55,475 nucleotides of DNA from Minisyncoccota bacterium (GCA_018061865.1 JAGOTH010000004.1:1-55475), one strand, 5' to 3'; positions 1 through 7,559 are shown, numbered from the stretch's first letter. Program-made: numbers and translations. The notes: generated by a model from the sequence alone, not told the origin.

Positions 1-126
1 TTCACGAAGCCAGAACACTAACCAGAGAATAGACGGAACAATTCCGGCAATAATTGCGAAAATTATTGTAATCGGATCTTGATCTACTTTGCTTGTAGCT
101 GTTTCTAGTTGGTTTAAGAAATCCAT
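1..126 (-). CDS. PrsW-like membrane protein, N-terminal fragment
   Basis: Minus-strand reading frame that starts at ATG 126 and runs off the window after 42 codons. The visible peptide has a short polar N-terminus, then a hydrophobic helix with IIFAIIAGIVPSILWL followed by VFWLRE. That hydrophobic stretch ending in W-x-x-x-F/Y-x-x-R-E resembles the first membrane segment of PrsW-type intramembrane metalloproteases, but the catalytic motifs lie outside the window. Its first six bases, ATGGAT, form one copy of the direct repeat flanking the 127-243 element, so the native promoter (TATAAT at 262-257, minus) is now separated from the gene by that insertion. PrsW is an inference from one segment; 'membrane protein' is safer. 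Confidence 0.5.
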   Translation of the reverse strand, partial: MDFLNQLETATSKVDQDPITIIFAIIAGIVPSILWLVFWLRE

Positions 127-243
127 CACGTATGAAATAGGACGCGGACAATTTTGTCTTTGACTCTATTTAAATTATTTGTAATTTTGAAAATAAAATC
201 ATGTATTTGCAGTGCTGTTGTGTCGTCCGCTATTTCATACGTG
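127..243 (-). mobile_element. 117-bp MITE-like element, copy 1, with 6-bp target duplication
   Basis: The ends are inverted repeats: CACGTATGAAATAG at 127-140 and its reverse complement CTATTTCATACGTG at 230-243. The repeats are flanked by ATCCAT at 121-126 and again at 244-249. Read on the minus strand the flank is ATGGAT, the first six bases of the PrsW-like gene. Subterminal GGACGCGGAC and GTCGTCCG blocks also pair, so single-stranded DNA or RNA could form a long hairpin. No open reading frame is credible inside. Relative to the gene, the order is TATAAT, 7 nt, ATGGAT, element, ATGGAT, gene body. The 33064-33181 copy has the same ends and size. Confidence 0.8.
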
Positions 244-256
244 ATCCATTCTCTTT

Positions 257-262
257 ATTATA
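257..262 (-). promoter_or_regulatory. -10 box of the interrupted PrsW-like gene
   Basis: TATAAT on the minus strand, overlapping the valS stop codon. It lies exactly 7 nt before the outer ATGGAT copy of the target duplication, so the gene was probably leaderless before the 117-bp element entered. No good -35 hexamer is visible. Confidence 0.55.
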
Positions 263-2408
263 CCTTAGGCCACGATGTGGTCATAAGTAATCCGTCAAAG
301 CCAGATGTAGACCAGAGCTCTTCTGTAACAAAAGGCATGAAAGAGTGTAGTACCTTTAAGGTGTCTCGGTATGTTGTTCTTAGGAATACTTTTCTAGAAT
401 TTTTTGCGCTTTCGTCTTCTCCTTGGAAAATATTCTTACTCTCCTCTAGTATTTCGGAAGCGAAACGATTCCAGATATAAGCGTATATTTTTTCGGCGCT
501 GACATGATACAGATATTCATCCATTTCTTTTGAAATTTCTTTTACAAAATTATCAAACTCTTCACGGAGAAGTTTGTCCGCGTCATTCATTTCACCATCA
601 ATATTTTCTTTTTCGGTATTAGAGAGAACAAATCTTCCAATGTTCCAAACTTTGTTGGCGAAGTTTCTTTGACCTTTTATTTTGTCGTCGCTTATTCTAG
701 AGTCAATTCCTGGGGCTGATCCGAATACAAGAGCCATACGTCCAGCATCTGCGCCAAATTTATCTGCAACTTCTACTGGATCTATTCCATTACCAAGAGA
801 CTTACTCATCTTGCGTCCTTGTCCATCACGAACAGTTCCGTTTAGGTAAACTGTGTGGAAGGGAATAGTGTTGAGTGTGTATCCTGTCATCATGATCATA
901 CGAGCAACCCAGAAGAAAAGGATCTCATATCCAGTCTCTAGAACATCTGTCGGATGATAAATTTCTAGATCTTTTGTTTTTTCAGGCCATCCGAGAGTTG
1001 AGAAAGTCCACATACCAGAAGAGAACCATGTGTCTAGTGTGTCTTCGTCCTGAATCCATTCTTCACCTGGTGAATTTTCTCCAACAAATATTTCTTCCCC
1101 TTTATACCAAACAGGCACTCTGTGTCCGTACCAGATTTGTCTTGATATACACCAGTCACGAAGGTTGTCGATCCAGTTGAAATATGTCTTGTCGAAATAA
1201 TCTGGGATTATTTTTACACCACCACCTGCGACTGCTTCACGCATGATTTCTTTTAGTGTTTTATTTTCTCGTGTTGGGATGGGTTTGTTTACATTTATAA
1301 ACCATTGAAGTTTTGGTAGTGGTTCTACAACTCCACCAGTTCGCTCTGCTGTTCCGATATTTTGGTTTACATCTTCTTCTTTTTCTAGAAGATTATTTTC
1401 TCGGAGCCAAGTAACTACTATTTCGCGCGCTTCGGCAACTTTCTTGCCATTTAGAAGTTCACTTTCAGTTACCATTTTCGCGTATTCATTTATAACTTGC
1501 GGGCGAGGTAGGTCGTGGCGATCGGCTATTTCCCAGTCGATCATAGAGTGAGCAGGGGTTACTCCGAGTGCTCCAGTTCCAAAATCTTTTTCTACAGATT
1601 CATCTGCAATAACTTTTATATTTATTTTTGCTCCACAAAATTCTATGTTCTCGAAAGTTTTTCCAACATAGTCTTTGTATCTATCATCACTTGGGTGTAC
1701 AGCAACAGCAACATCTCCAACTTTTGTTTCTGGTCGAGTTGTAGATATCGCAATAGGGAAGTCGGGAGAATATTTGAAAGTATAGAGCTTTCCTTTTCGT
1801 TCCTCATAAACTATTTCATCGTCGGCGATTGTTGTTTGACCTTTTGGATCCCAGTTTACTATTCTGTGTCCACGATAAATAAGTCCGTCATCATACATCA
1901 TTTTGAAAACAGTATTTACGGCACGGTTGCGTGTTTCGTCGAGTGTAAAAGCTTCTCGTGACCAGTCACAAGAGGAACCCATCTTTCTAACTTGGGAAAC
2001 TATAGTGTCGTGAGAATCTTGTGCAAATTCGCGAACTCTTTTTAATAATTCTTCTCGTCCTAGATCGTGACGGGAGAGTCCTTCTTTTTTCTTGATTTCA
2101 TTTTCTACTTTTGATTGTGTTGCAATAGCTGCGTGATCAGTTCCAGGAATCCAGAGAGTTCTAAATCCGTTCATTCTTTTGTAACGGATCATAATATCTT
2201 GAACTGTAAGCATGAGTCCGTGACCCATATGAAGAACTCCTGTAACGTTCGGTGGAGGCATAACGATTGTGAAAGGTTTGGCGTCGGGAGAGGTGAGGCC
2301 TGCTTCTACCATTTTGTCAGGGTTAAAGAACCCGCTTTCTTCCCAGGTTTTGTATATTCTCGCCTCAGTCTCCTTGTGCTCGTATGGTTTCAGTAATTTC
2401 TCGTCCAT
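258..2408 (-). CDS. valS: Valine--tRNA ligase
   Basis: Class I aminoacyl-tRNA synthetase that charges tRNA-Val in the cytoplasm. The HIGH-type motif appears as PPPNVTGVLHMGH near residues 51-63 and the KMSKS motif as GRKMSKSLGNG near residue 523. The CP1 editing region lies between them, with TTRPET at about 224-229. At 716 aa it is shorter than the usual 850-950 aa: the helical anticodon domain is present up to ELW...TTSWPKV, but the C-terminal coiled-coil arm is missing, a typical economy in CPR bacteria. The start is ATG 2408, 9 nt after an extended -10 (TGATATAAT, minus strand), which implies an almost leaderless message. A tRNA-Val(GAC) gene lies at 12647. Confidence 0.97.
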   Translation of the reverse strand: MDEKLLKPYEHKETEARIYKTWEESGFFNPDKMVEAGLTSPDAKPFTIVMPPPNVTGVLHMGHGLMLTVQDIMIRYKRMNGFRTLWIPGTDHAAIATQSKVENEIKKKEGLSRHDLGREELLKRVREFAQDSHDTIVSQVRKMGSSCDWSREAFTLDETRNRAVNTVFKMMYDDGLIYRGHRIVNWDPKGQTTIADDEIVYEERKGKLYTFKYSPDFPIAISTTRPETKVGDVAVAVHPSDDRYKDYVGKTFENIEFCGAKINIKVIADESVEKDFGTGALGVTPAHSMIDWEIADRHDLPRPQVINEYAKMVTESELLNGKKVAEAREIVVTWLRENNLLEKEEDVNQNIGTAERTGGVVEPLPKLQWFINVNKPIPTRENKTLKEIMREAVAGGGVKIIPDYFDKTYFNWIDNLRDWCISRQIWYGHRVPVWYKGEEIFVGENSPGEEWIQDEDTLDTWFSSGMWTFSTLGWPEKTKDLEIYHPTDVLETGYEILFFWVARMIMMTGYTLNTIPFHTVYLNGTVRDGQGRKMSKSLGNGIDPVEVADKFGADAGRMALVFGSAPGIDSRISDDKIKGQRNFANKVWNIGRFVLSNTEKENIDGEMNDADKLLREEFDNFVKEISKEMDEYLYHVSAEKIYAYIWNRFASEILEESKNIFQGEDESAKNSRKVFLRTTYRDTLKVLHSFMPFVTEELWSTSGFDGLLMTTSWPKV

Positions 2409-2462
2409 GTGAAAAAGATTATATCATTTTGGGCTTGTTTTTTAAAGGTATTAATCAGGTAG

Positions 2463-2492
2463 TTGACATTCTACATATTTATGTGGCATAAT
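2463..2492 (+). promoter_or_regulatory. Sigma70-type promoter upstream of 2665 gene
   Basis: TTGACA at 2463-2468 and CATAAT at 2487-2492 with an 18-nt spacer. The predicted start is near 2499, which gives an unusually long leader of about 165 nt before the ATG at 2665. Confidence 0.7.
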
Positions 2493-2498
2493 ATAAGT

Positions 2499-2664
2499 AC
2501 TTCATTTGGTTGAAGTTATACGGCAATGACAATGTCGTGAATGCACATGATGTGAATCAAATAATCCATCTTTTTTCGTTGTGGTGGTTACGACGAAATA
2601 GTCCTTTATGGTGCTTGGACGATAAAGCTAGATATCTAAAAATATCTAGTACGCACAGATAATT
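2499..2664 (+). other. Hairpin-rich leader RNA, function unknown
   Basis: The region between the promoter and the 2665 start codon contains several successive inverted repeats. They are ACTTC/GAAGT (2499-2516), CACAT/ATGTG, TTTCGTTGT paired with ACGACGAAA (9 bp with one G-T), GTCC/GGAC, and CTAGATAT/ATATCTAG just before the gene. There is no terminator T-run and no recognisable riboswitch consensus. It could be a structured 5' UTR or a small RNA. Confidence 0.4.
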
Positions 2665-3156
2665 ATGGTTCTTTCAAATATTATGGTCACCAATGATGTG
2701 ATCATTGTGCCAGCATGGTACCTCCTTTTATTAATTGGGATTTGGTTGTTTCGTCGTCCTGTAACAAGGGTCATTGAAGAACTAAAAACAAAAAAGAGAC
2801 GCAAAAAACACAGTGCTCAAAAAGAAGAAAAAAAGATCTTACCTACTGATGTTTATGATGTCGATCCCGAGGATTCAAACTTATTAATTTCAAAAGCAAA
2901 TCCGAAAATCAAAATCCGGATTATCAGCAGGGGAAAAGATGAGGCAACCATGGGTGTTATTTTCCCACATCTTTTTTCAGAAGAAGATGAAGAAGAAATA
3001 AAGAAAGAAGTGCCAGAAGTTGTGCATATGTTTACTCAGACTTATTCACACGATCTGCCAATTATAAAATCTTTTTCGTCAAACTGGGAAGATATCCATC
3101 AAAGAATTATTGATTTTGTTTTTAAAAAACTTGAGGGAAAATATCCTGTAGAGTGA
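2665..3156 (+). CDS. Hypothetical single-pass membrane protein
   Basis: 163-aa protein of no family I recognise. Residues about 12-29 (VIIVPAWYLLLLIGIWLF) form one transmembrane helix. A very basic stretch follows (KTKKRRKKHSAQKEEKK), then a soluble domain of about 100 residues rich in acidic residues. By the positive-inside rule the soluble part should be cytoplasmic. It has its own promoter at 2463 and a long structured leader, unlike its neighbours. A second in-frame ATG at 2683 is possible. No operon partner is evident. Confidence 0.7.
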   Translation: MVLSNIMVTNDVIIVPAWYLLLLIGIWLFRRPVTRVIEELKTKKRRKKHSAQKEEKKILPTDVYDVDPEDSNLLISKANPKIKIRIISRGKDEATMGVIFPHLFSEEDEEEIKKEVPEVVHMFTQTYSHDLPIIKSFSSNWEDIHQRIIDFVFKKLEGKYPVE

Positions 3157-3270
3157 GCGATTAAGGTTTTAGTTAAGTTTTAAATTATTATCTGCAACAA
3201 GTGTAAACAAGTTGCAGATTTTTTATTTGATTTTTTGTGATTTTGTGATAAATTTATAAAAAAAATTTAA

Positions 3271-3843
3271 ATGAAAAAAGTAAACATGATAATTGGCCTA
3301 GTTGGAACAAACGGCGCTGGAAAAGGTGCGGTTGTTGAAATCCTTCAGGGTTTTGGATTCAATCACTTTTCGGCTTCAGATTATATAAATGAAGTTATTT
3401 TACAAAAAGGTTTAGAAATTAATCGTGATAATCAGCGACTTGTGGCGAACCAGTTGAGAAAAGGGTATTTCCCAGATGTGATAGCCAGAGAGTTGCTTAA
3501 AAAAGCCTTGGCCAAAGGTGGTCCGGCTGTTATTGAGGCCTGGCGTTGTCCTGGAGAAGTGGAATCACTTTTAAAACAAGGTGTGTATGTCGTAGGTGTC
3601 GACGCTCCAAAAGAATTACGATACGAAAGAATAAGTAGTCGTGGGTCTGAGAAAGACAATATTTCTTTCGAAAAGTTTTTGGAACAAGAAGCCAAAGAAA
3701 GTTCGGGCACAAGCCCGTGGGATATGAATATTCCCAAGTGCATAAAAATGGCCAACTTTGTGTTTCAGAATATCCACGACAAGAAACAACTCCAGGTAGA
3801 TGTTTCTAATTATTTAAAAAAGTTTTCAGCACCTTTTGGTTGA
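3271..3843 (+). CDS. P-loop nucleoside kinase-like protein (dephospho-CoA/dNMP kinase-like)
   Basis: 190-aa cytoplasmic P-loop protein. Walker A is GLVGTNGAGKGAVVE (residues 9-23). A DYINEV segment follows near residue 37, and an EAWRCPGEVE patch near 89-98 sits where NMP kinases bind substrate. The layout fits the dephospho-CoA kinase/deoxynucleoside monophosphate kinase superfamily, but the substrate cannot be told from sequence. The stop TGA (3841-3843) directly touches the stop of convergent tsaD, leaving no intergenic base, and its terminator lies inside the tsaD coding region. Two more small P-loop kinases follow at 5117 and 5843. Confidence 0.75.
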   Translation: MKKVNMIIGLVGTNGAGKGAVVEILQGFGFNHFSASDYINEVILQKGLEINRDNQRLVANQLRKGYFPDVIARELLKKALAKGGPAVIEAWRCPGEVESLLKQGVYVVGVDAPKELRYERISSRGSEKDNISFEKFLEQEAKESSGTSPWDMNIPKCIKMANFVFQNIHDKKQLQVDVSNYLKKFSAPFG

Positions 3844-5043
3844 TTATAAACTCAAATTTCCCTCCGCTTTAATTTTTGAAGCGGATTTTTTATTTGATTT
3901 TTTGTATTTCATAAATCCTGCAAGTGCAATCATCAGAGAGTTGTCGGTCGACAAGTCAGGTTCGGGAAATAGAATTTCAACTTCTAGAAATTTTTTCTTA
4001 ACTTCATTTCTCAGAACTTTTTCCAAATGTTTGTTTCGGGCAACACCTCCTCCAACAAGGATTGTTTTCACTTTCTCTTCTTCAATCGCTCTCAGCGTTT
4101 TGTGTACCAATACTTCGATTGCGGCTTCTTCGAATTCTCGAGCCACCATCTTCTTGTCGTCTTCTGTTATTTTAGTTATTTTCTGAAGCATATAGAGCAC
4201 GGCAGTTTTCAGTCCCGAATAAGAAAAGTCATAATCCTTGGAATGAATCATTGGGCGCGGTAGTTTGTAACTTTCGTTCTTAAGTCCACAACTTCGAGCT
4301 TCTTCTGCCAGACGAGAGATCTGGGGTCCGCCGGGGTAAGGAAGTCCGAGCAGACGAGCGACTTTGTCAAAAGCTTCTCCGACTGCGTCATCACGAGTTT
4401 TTCCAAGCTTTTTTATGTTATGAAAATCTTTTAGTTTAAGAATTTCAGTGTGTCCACCGGAAACGAGTAGAGCGATAGCTGGGAAAGATATTTTTCTGAT
4501 TTTTACATTTCCATTTTTTTGAACTTTTTCAGCAATGCTTGAGACTGTGTGTCCGAGCATATGGTTTACAGAAACAATCGGAATCTTTTCTCCTTCCCAA
4601 GCGACAGACAGAGCTCGGGCGAAATTGACCCCAACCCAAAGTGCCGGTTCGAGCCCTGGGCCTGTTGTTACGGCAATAAGATCTATTTTTGGTTTTTTAA
4701 TTTTTGAAACTAGAGGAATAAATTGCTCACATAATTCACTTTCTCTTTCTAATAACTTTTTTATTTTATTTTCTCTTGTTTTTTTAAGAGAAGTAGATAA
4801 TTTGTTTTTTGGAAGGGGAGAATATAGTTTTGATTTTTTTAGAGATTTTTCGAATATTGGTATTAGATTCTTGGCGTGCTCACGCTTTGCCATCATGGGA
4901 AAAACTCCACCGTATTGAGCGTGCAATTCGATCTGAGAAGAGACAATGTTCGATAGAACTTTCACTTCTTTCAGGTCGCCTTTTATTTCTACAATTGAAA
5001 CAGCTGTTTCGTCGCAGGATGTTTCGATAGATAGGATTTTCAT
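3844..5043 (-). CDS. tsaD: tRNA threonylcarbamoyladenosine synthase, TsaD subunit
   Basis: ASKHA-fold enzyme that transfers the threonylcarbamoyl group to A37 of ANN-decoding tRNAs, working with TsaB/TsaE/TsaC, which are not in this window. It begins MKILSIETSCDETAVSIVE. It shows the metal-binding NHMLGH motif near residue 162, LVSGGHTEIL near 196, and GGGVARNKHLE near 329. At 399 aa it is longer than the usual 335-345. The extra length is a basic insertion at about residues 69-105 (from KKSKLYSP to SELCEQ). The start ATG at 5043 lies 6 nt after TATTCT on the minus strand, so it is probably leaderless. The promoter region is shared divergently with the 5117 gene. Confidence 0.96.
   Translation of the reverse strand: MKILSIETSCDETAVSIVEIKGDLKEVKVLSNIVSSQIELHAQYGGVFPMMAKREHAKNLIPIFEKSLKKSKLYSPLPKNKLSTSLKKTRENKIKKLLERESELCEQFIPLVSKIKKPKIDLIAVTTGPGLEPALWVGVNFARALSVAWEGEKIPIVSVNHMLGHTVSSIAEKVQKNGNVKIRKISFPAIALLVSGGHTEILKLKDFHNIKKLGKTRDDAVGEAFDKVARLLGLPYPGGPQISRLAEEARSCGLKNESYKLPRPMIHSKDYDFSYSGLKTAVLYMLQKITKITEDDKKMVAREFEEAAIEVLVHKTLRAIEEEKVKTILVGGGVARNKHLEKVLRNEVKKKFLEVEILFPEPDLSTDNSLMIALAGFMKYKKSNKKSASKIKAEGNLSL
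3864..3894 (+). terminator. Intrinsic terminator inside tsaD 3' end
   Basis: The stem CCGCTT/AAGCGG is followed by ATTTTTTATTTG. It ends the plus-strand kinase transcript but lies wholly within the last codons of the convergent tsaD gene. Confidence 0.75.
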
Positions 5044-5070
5044 TCTTGCAGAATAGCATAAAACGGTTAA

Positions 5071-5099
5071 TTGACAATCCGGCTTTTTTCGTGCAGAAT
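5071..5099 (+). promoter_or_regulatory. Promoter of adenylate-kinase-like gene
   Basis: TTGACA at 5071-5076, a 17-nt spacer, and CAGAAT at 5094-5099 preceded by TG. The predicted start is near 5106, about 11 nt before the ATG at 5117. It is divergent from the tsaD promoter. Confidence 0.6.
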
Positions 5100-5116
5100 C
5101 AGGAAAATTTTGTACT

Positions 5117-5740
5117 ATGAGAATTATTTTTATAACAGGTCAATCTGGTTCTGGTAAAGACACGCAGGCAAATAAAATAATTTCTTTTCTTGAAAATTCA
5201 GGGAAGAAAGTTTTGTCTTTAAACAATGGAGTTTGTATTCGTGGTTGGGATAGTGGAAGCTGGCTCTCTGAATTAATAAAAGAAAATAACAAACTTGGAG
5301 AGCTTGCTCCTGAGGTTGTGGTGGCATATCACGCCATAAGATTGATGGAAGAATACAAAGAGAAGCCGGATTTTATTATTTGGAATGGATCACCAAGAAC
5401 TACGTCAGAGCTCCGGAATCTCAAAGGTTTTATAAAAGCTCTTCAGGTTGGATTTAATAACCCCGATTTCAAAGCTCATGTTTTGGTTTTGGAAGTTTCA
5501 GATCAAATCTGTATTCAAAGAATAAAAAAGAGAAACGAAGTGGAAAATAGGCCGGAAACAAATACCCCAGAGGCCCTAAGAGCCAAGATTTGGTTTTATA
5601 ATAAATTTACACTGGGGGCCATTTCTTTAATTAGAACTGAAAGAGATGACTACCGGAATTATTTTAAGATTAGTACGGTTTCCGGAGATAATCCGGAGGA
5701 CATCGTATTCCAAGGAATTTTAAATAGACTTAATTTATAG
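5117..5740 (+). CDS. Adenylate kinase-like nucleoside monophosphate kinase
   Basis: 207-aa P-loop kinase. Walker A is GQSGSGKDTQA (residues 8-18), the adenylate-kinase style GxxGxGKxTQ with D for G. WNGSPRT (about 94-100) corresponds to the substrate-binding D/NGFPRT motif, and RPETNTPEALRAKIWFYN (about 148-165) to the lid/core R-x-D-D-x-P-E-x-L-x-x-R-L-x-x-Y region. Substitutions at these sites suggest a divergent paralogue or the genome's altered adenylate kinase; I cannot tell which from one window. It has its own promoter at 5071 and a terminator at 5758. Confidence 0.75.
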   Translation: MRIIFITGQSGSGKDTQANKIISFLENSGKKVLSLNNGVCIRGWDSGSWLSELIKENNKLGELAPEVVVAYHAIRLMEEYKEKPDFIIWNGSPRTTSELRNLKGFIKALQVGFNNPDFKAHVLVLEVSDQICIQRIKKRNEVENRPETNTPEALRAKIWFYNKFTLGAISLIRTERDDYRNYFKISTVSGDNPEDIVFQGILNRLNL

Positions 5741-5757
5741 CCCGCTTGCGGGCATAT

Positions 5758-5792
5758 CCCCGCATCAATATGTTTTGGTGTGGGGATTTTTT
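5758..5792 (+). terminator. Intrinsic terminator after 5117 gene
   Basis: The stem CCCCGCATCAA/TTGGTGTGGGG is followed by ATTTTTTATTTTT. The loop-proximal part CATCAATAT..TTTTGGTGTG and the preceding GCGGGCAT recur in the terminator at 11524-11559 (minus strand). Confidence 0.85.
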
Positions 5793-5796
5793 ATTT

Positions 5797-5825
5797 TTGA
5801 CAATAAATTTTAATTATGGTATTTT
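5797..5825 (+). promoter_or_regulatory. gmk promoter
   Basis: TTGACA at 5797-5802, 17-nt spacer, TGG-TATTTT with -10 at 5820-5825. The start site would be near 5832, about 11 nt before the TTG start of gmk. It is embedded directly after the upstream terminator's T-run. Confidence 0.65.
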
Positions 5826-5842
5826 TTTGAAAATTTAGAAAA

Positions 5843-6436
5843 TTGAAAAAGAAAGCACTTATTCTTTCGGCTCCGTCTGGGGCAGGGAAGACAACTTTGG
5901 CACATATGCTCAAGGACGAAAATCCAGAGTTTGTTTTTACAATCTCGGCCACAACTCGTGAAATCCGCGAGGGAGAAACTGACGGGGTTAATTATTACTT
6001 TTTGTCGGTTGAAGAATTCAAAATAAAAATTGAAGCTGGCGAATTCTTTGAATGGGAAGAGGTTTACCCGGGGAAGTTTTACGGAACCCTGTGGAGTGAG
6101 ATTGACCGCATAAACAAAAACGATCAGATCCCTCTTCTTGATATTGATATCAAAGGAGGATTAACTTTCAAAGAAAAAATGGGGGATGATGCAGTTCTGG
6201 TTTTTGTTTCGGTTCCTGAGCCGAAGATGGACATATTGAGAGAACGTTTATTTAAAAGGAGTCAGACAACTTTTGAGCCAATTGTCGACATGAAGATTAG
6301 ACTTCAGAAGGCTTCTCAAGAATTTGATTTGATGGACAAGGCTGACTATATTCTTGTTAACCAAGAACTAGAATCCACTTATCAGGATTTGAAAAATCTT
6401 GTGGAAATTGAATTTCCAGATGATATTATTTTTTGA
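5843..6436 (+). CDS. gmk: Guanylate kinase
   Basis: 197-aa cytoplasmic enzyme that phosphorylates GMP to GDP. The P-loop is SAPSGAGKTTLA (residues 9-20). The GMP-binding segment is visible as TTREIREGETDGVNYYFL followed by FEWEEVYPGKFYGT. The length matches bacterial Gmk. The start is TTG at 5843; there is no ATG in frame before the conserved P-loop, and the predicted transcription start is about 11 nt upstream. No omega subunit gene follows, unlike in many bacteria. The downstream neighbour is convergent across the terminator at 6445. Confidence 0.95.
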   Translation: MKKKALILSAPSGAGKTTLAHMLKDENPEFVFTISATTREIREGETDGVNYYFLSVEEFKIKIEAGEFFEWEEVYPGKFYGTLWSEIDRINKNDQIPLLDIDIKGGLTFKEKMGDDAVLVFVSVPEPKMDILRERLFKRSQTTFEPIVDMKIRLQKASQEFDLMDKADYILVNQELESTYQDLKNLVEIEFPDDIIF

Positions 6437-6444
6437 AAATATGG

Positions 6445-6471
6445 ATCCCGACTACGGTCGGGATTTTTTAT
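6445..6471 (+). terminator. Intrinsic terminator after gmk
   Basis: The perfect stem ATCCCGAC/GTCGGGAT with a TACG tetraloop is followed by a T6 run. Its T-run overlaps the stop codon of the convergent SET-domain gene. Confidence 0.9.
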
Positions 6472-6932
6472 TTTCCGGCATCAATGAGCCACTGTGAGAT
6501 AAATCCTTTGTATTTTTTGCGTGTAGCTGGGGGCATATTTTTATAATTTCCAATTATTCCTCTACAGCTTGGAGTTTTACATCGGCACTTCATTTTCCAC
6601 TTCGGGTTTGATTCTGTCATTTCATAGTCCCAAGTTAATTCTTCATCTTTTTTTATATCTCGCATTGCGACAATGTCGAAAAGGTTCTTGACCCCACAGT
6701 TTGGCTCACATGAGTGATTTATATATCGAGCAATGCCGTTGGAATATCTCCATCTATTTTTTGCAAATTGAATACAGTGATCTCTAAGTTCGTCATTCCA
6801 TCGGCTCTTGTCTGTGTATATTGGCCCGTCAAAAGAGGCGATTGTTTCGCCTTTTTTGACCAATCTTTTGGCGAATAATCCCTTGCCTCTATTGCCGGCT
6901 TTCCTTAGTTCTACTTTCTTGTTGTCTTTCAC
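6468..6932 (-). CDS. SET-domain lysine methyltransferase
   Basis: 154-aa protein made of little more than a SET domain. It has an N-terminal RGKGLFAKRLVKKGETI segment (G-x-G SAM loop, about residues 15-31), the pseudoknot motif ARYINHSCEPNCG (about 68-80), and ELTWDYE (about 98-104). A post-SET-like cysteine cluster follows, CRCKTPSCRGIIG, with C-x-C-x4-C. SET proteins methylate lysines using S-adenosylmethionine; bacterial substrates are mostly unknown. The start is GTG at 6932, 9 nt after TATAAT on the minus strand. It is monocistronic and convergent with gmk. Confidence 0.93.
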   Translation of the reverse strand: MKDNKKVELRKAGNRGKGLFAKRLVKKGETIASFDGPIYTDKSRWNDELRDHCIQFAKNRWRYSNGIARYINHSCEPNCGVKNLFDIVAMRDIKKDEELTWDYEMTESNPKWKMKCRCKTPSCRGIIGNYKNMPPATRKKYKGFISQWLIDAGK

Positions 6933-6970
6933 GTAGGAATTATTATATCAATAAAGTTAATTTTTTTATT

Positions 6971-6999
6971 TTGACAGTAAGACTTAATAATGGTAATTT
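6971..6999 (+). promoter_or_regulatory. Promoter of 7019 gene
   Basis: TTGACA at 6971-6976, 17-nt spacer, extended -10 TGG-TAATTT at 6994-6999. It resembles the gmk promoter, including the ATTATGGTA-like stretch before the -10. Confidence 0.65.
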
Positions 7000-7018
7000 G
7001 CCTTAAATTATATGTACT

Positions 7019-7525
7019 ATGGAAAATCAAAATTTTTTCCCATTTGGGAAGTTCCTGCTTGTTCTTAAGAAAAAGAGAAGGGTGGCAATAATGCAAAGAT
7101 ATAAAACCCTTGAAAAAGAAAAGTATGCCGAATCTTTTGAAGACATAAAAAAACACGTTTTTCAAATAGGTGGTATCTCTTTAAACAAATGTTACGCCCT
7201 GTTCATTGGAGGCCCAGAAGAAGTTTTCGGCTTTTTTCCAAAGGATGAAACCCCAGACAAAAAGGAAGATGTGTTTTTTTGGGCTTGCGGTAGATGGTTT
7301 ATTATAGAAGTTGTTTCTTCTTTGGATAATGTTTTGAAAAAGGCAGTTTGTCCAAAACTTTTTCTTGTTTTTGATAAGGAAAAAGGTCCTTATTATTTCA
7401 GACTTCAGGCTTGGGCTCCTGTGTTAGAAGGGGACGCAACCAAAGAAGAGATTATGAATATAAAGAAATTTGAAAAAGGTCTGGGGGTTATCTATGACTC
7501 AGTCAGATTGAAAGTTGTTAAATAA
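7019..7525 (+). CDS. Hypothetical soluble protein
   Basis: 168-aa protein with no motif I recognise. It is probably cytoplasmic: there is no signal peptide or membrane helix. The N-terminus is basic (VLKKKRRVAIMQRYK), and the centre contains aromatic-rich segments such as VFFWACGRWFIIEVVSS and GPYYFRLQAWAPVLEGD. The ATG at 7019 lies about 13 nt after the predicted transcription start. The TAA stop is followed immediately by its own terminator at 7525-7546, so it is monocistronic. Confidence 0.7.
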   Translation: MENQNFFPFGKFLLVLKKKRRVAIMQRYKTLEKEKYAESFEDIKKHVFQIGGISLNKCYALFIGGPEEVFGFFPKDETPDKKEDVFFWACGRWFIIEVVSSLDNVLKKAVCPKLFLVFDKEKGPYYFRLQAWAPVLEGDATKEEIMNIKKFEKGLGVIYDSVRLKVVK

Positions 7526-7546
7526 GGCCTCATTGAGGCTTTTTTG
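7525..7546 (+). terminator. Intrinsic terminator after 7019 gene
   Basis: The stem GCCTC/GAGGC with an ATT loop is followed by TTTTTTG directly after the stop codon. Confidence 0.85.
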
Positions 7547-7559
7547 TTTGCCCAAGTAG

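Noticed and set aside
154-480. Plus-strand ORF of 108 codons across the MITE and the valS end
   Set aside because: It runs antisense through valS and through the inverted-repeat element; its composition is low-complexity and it has no motif.
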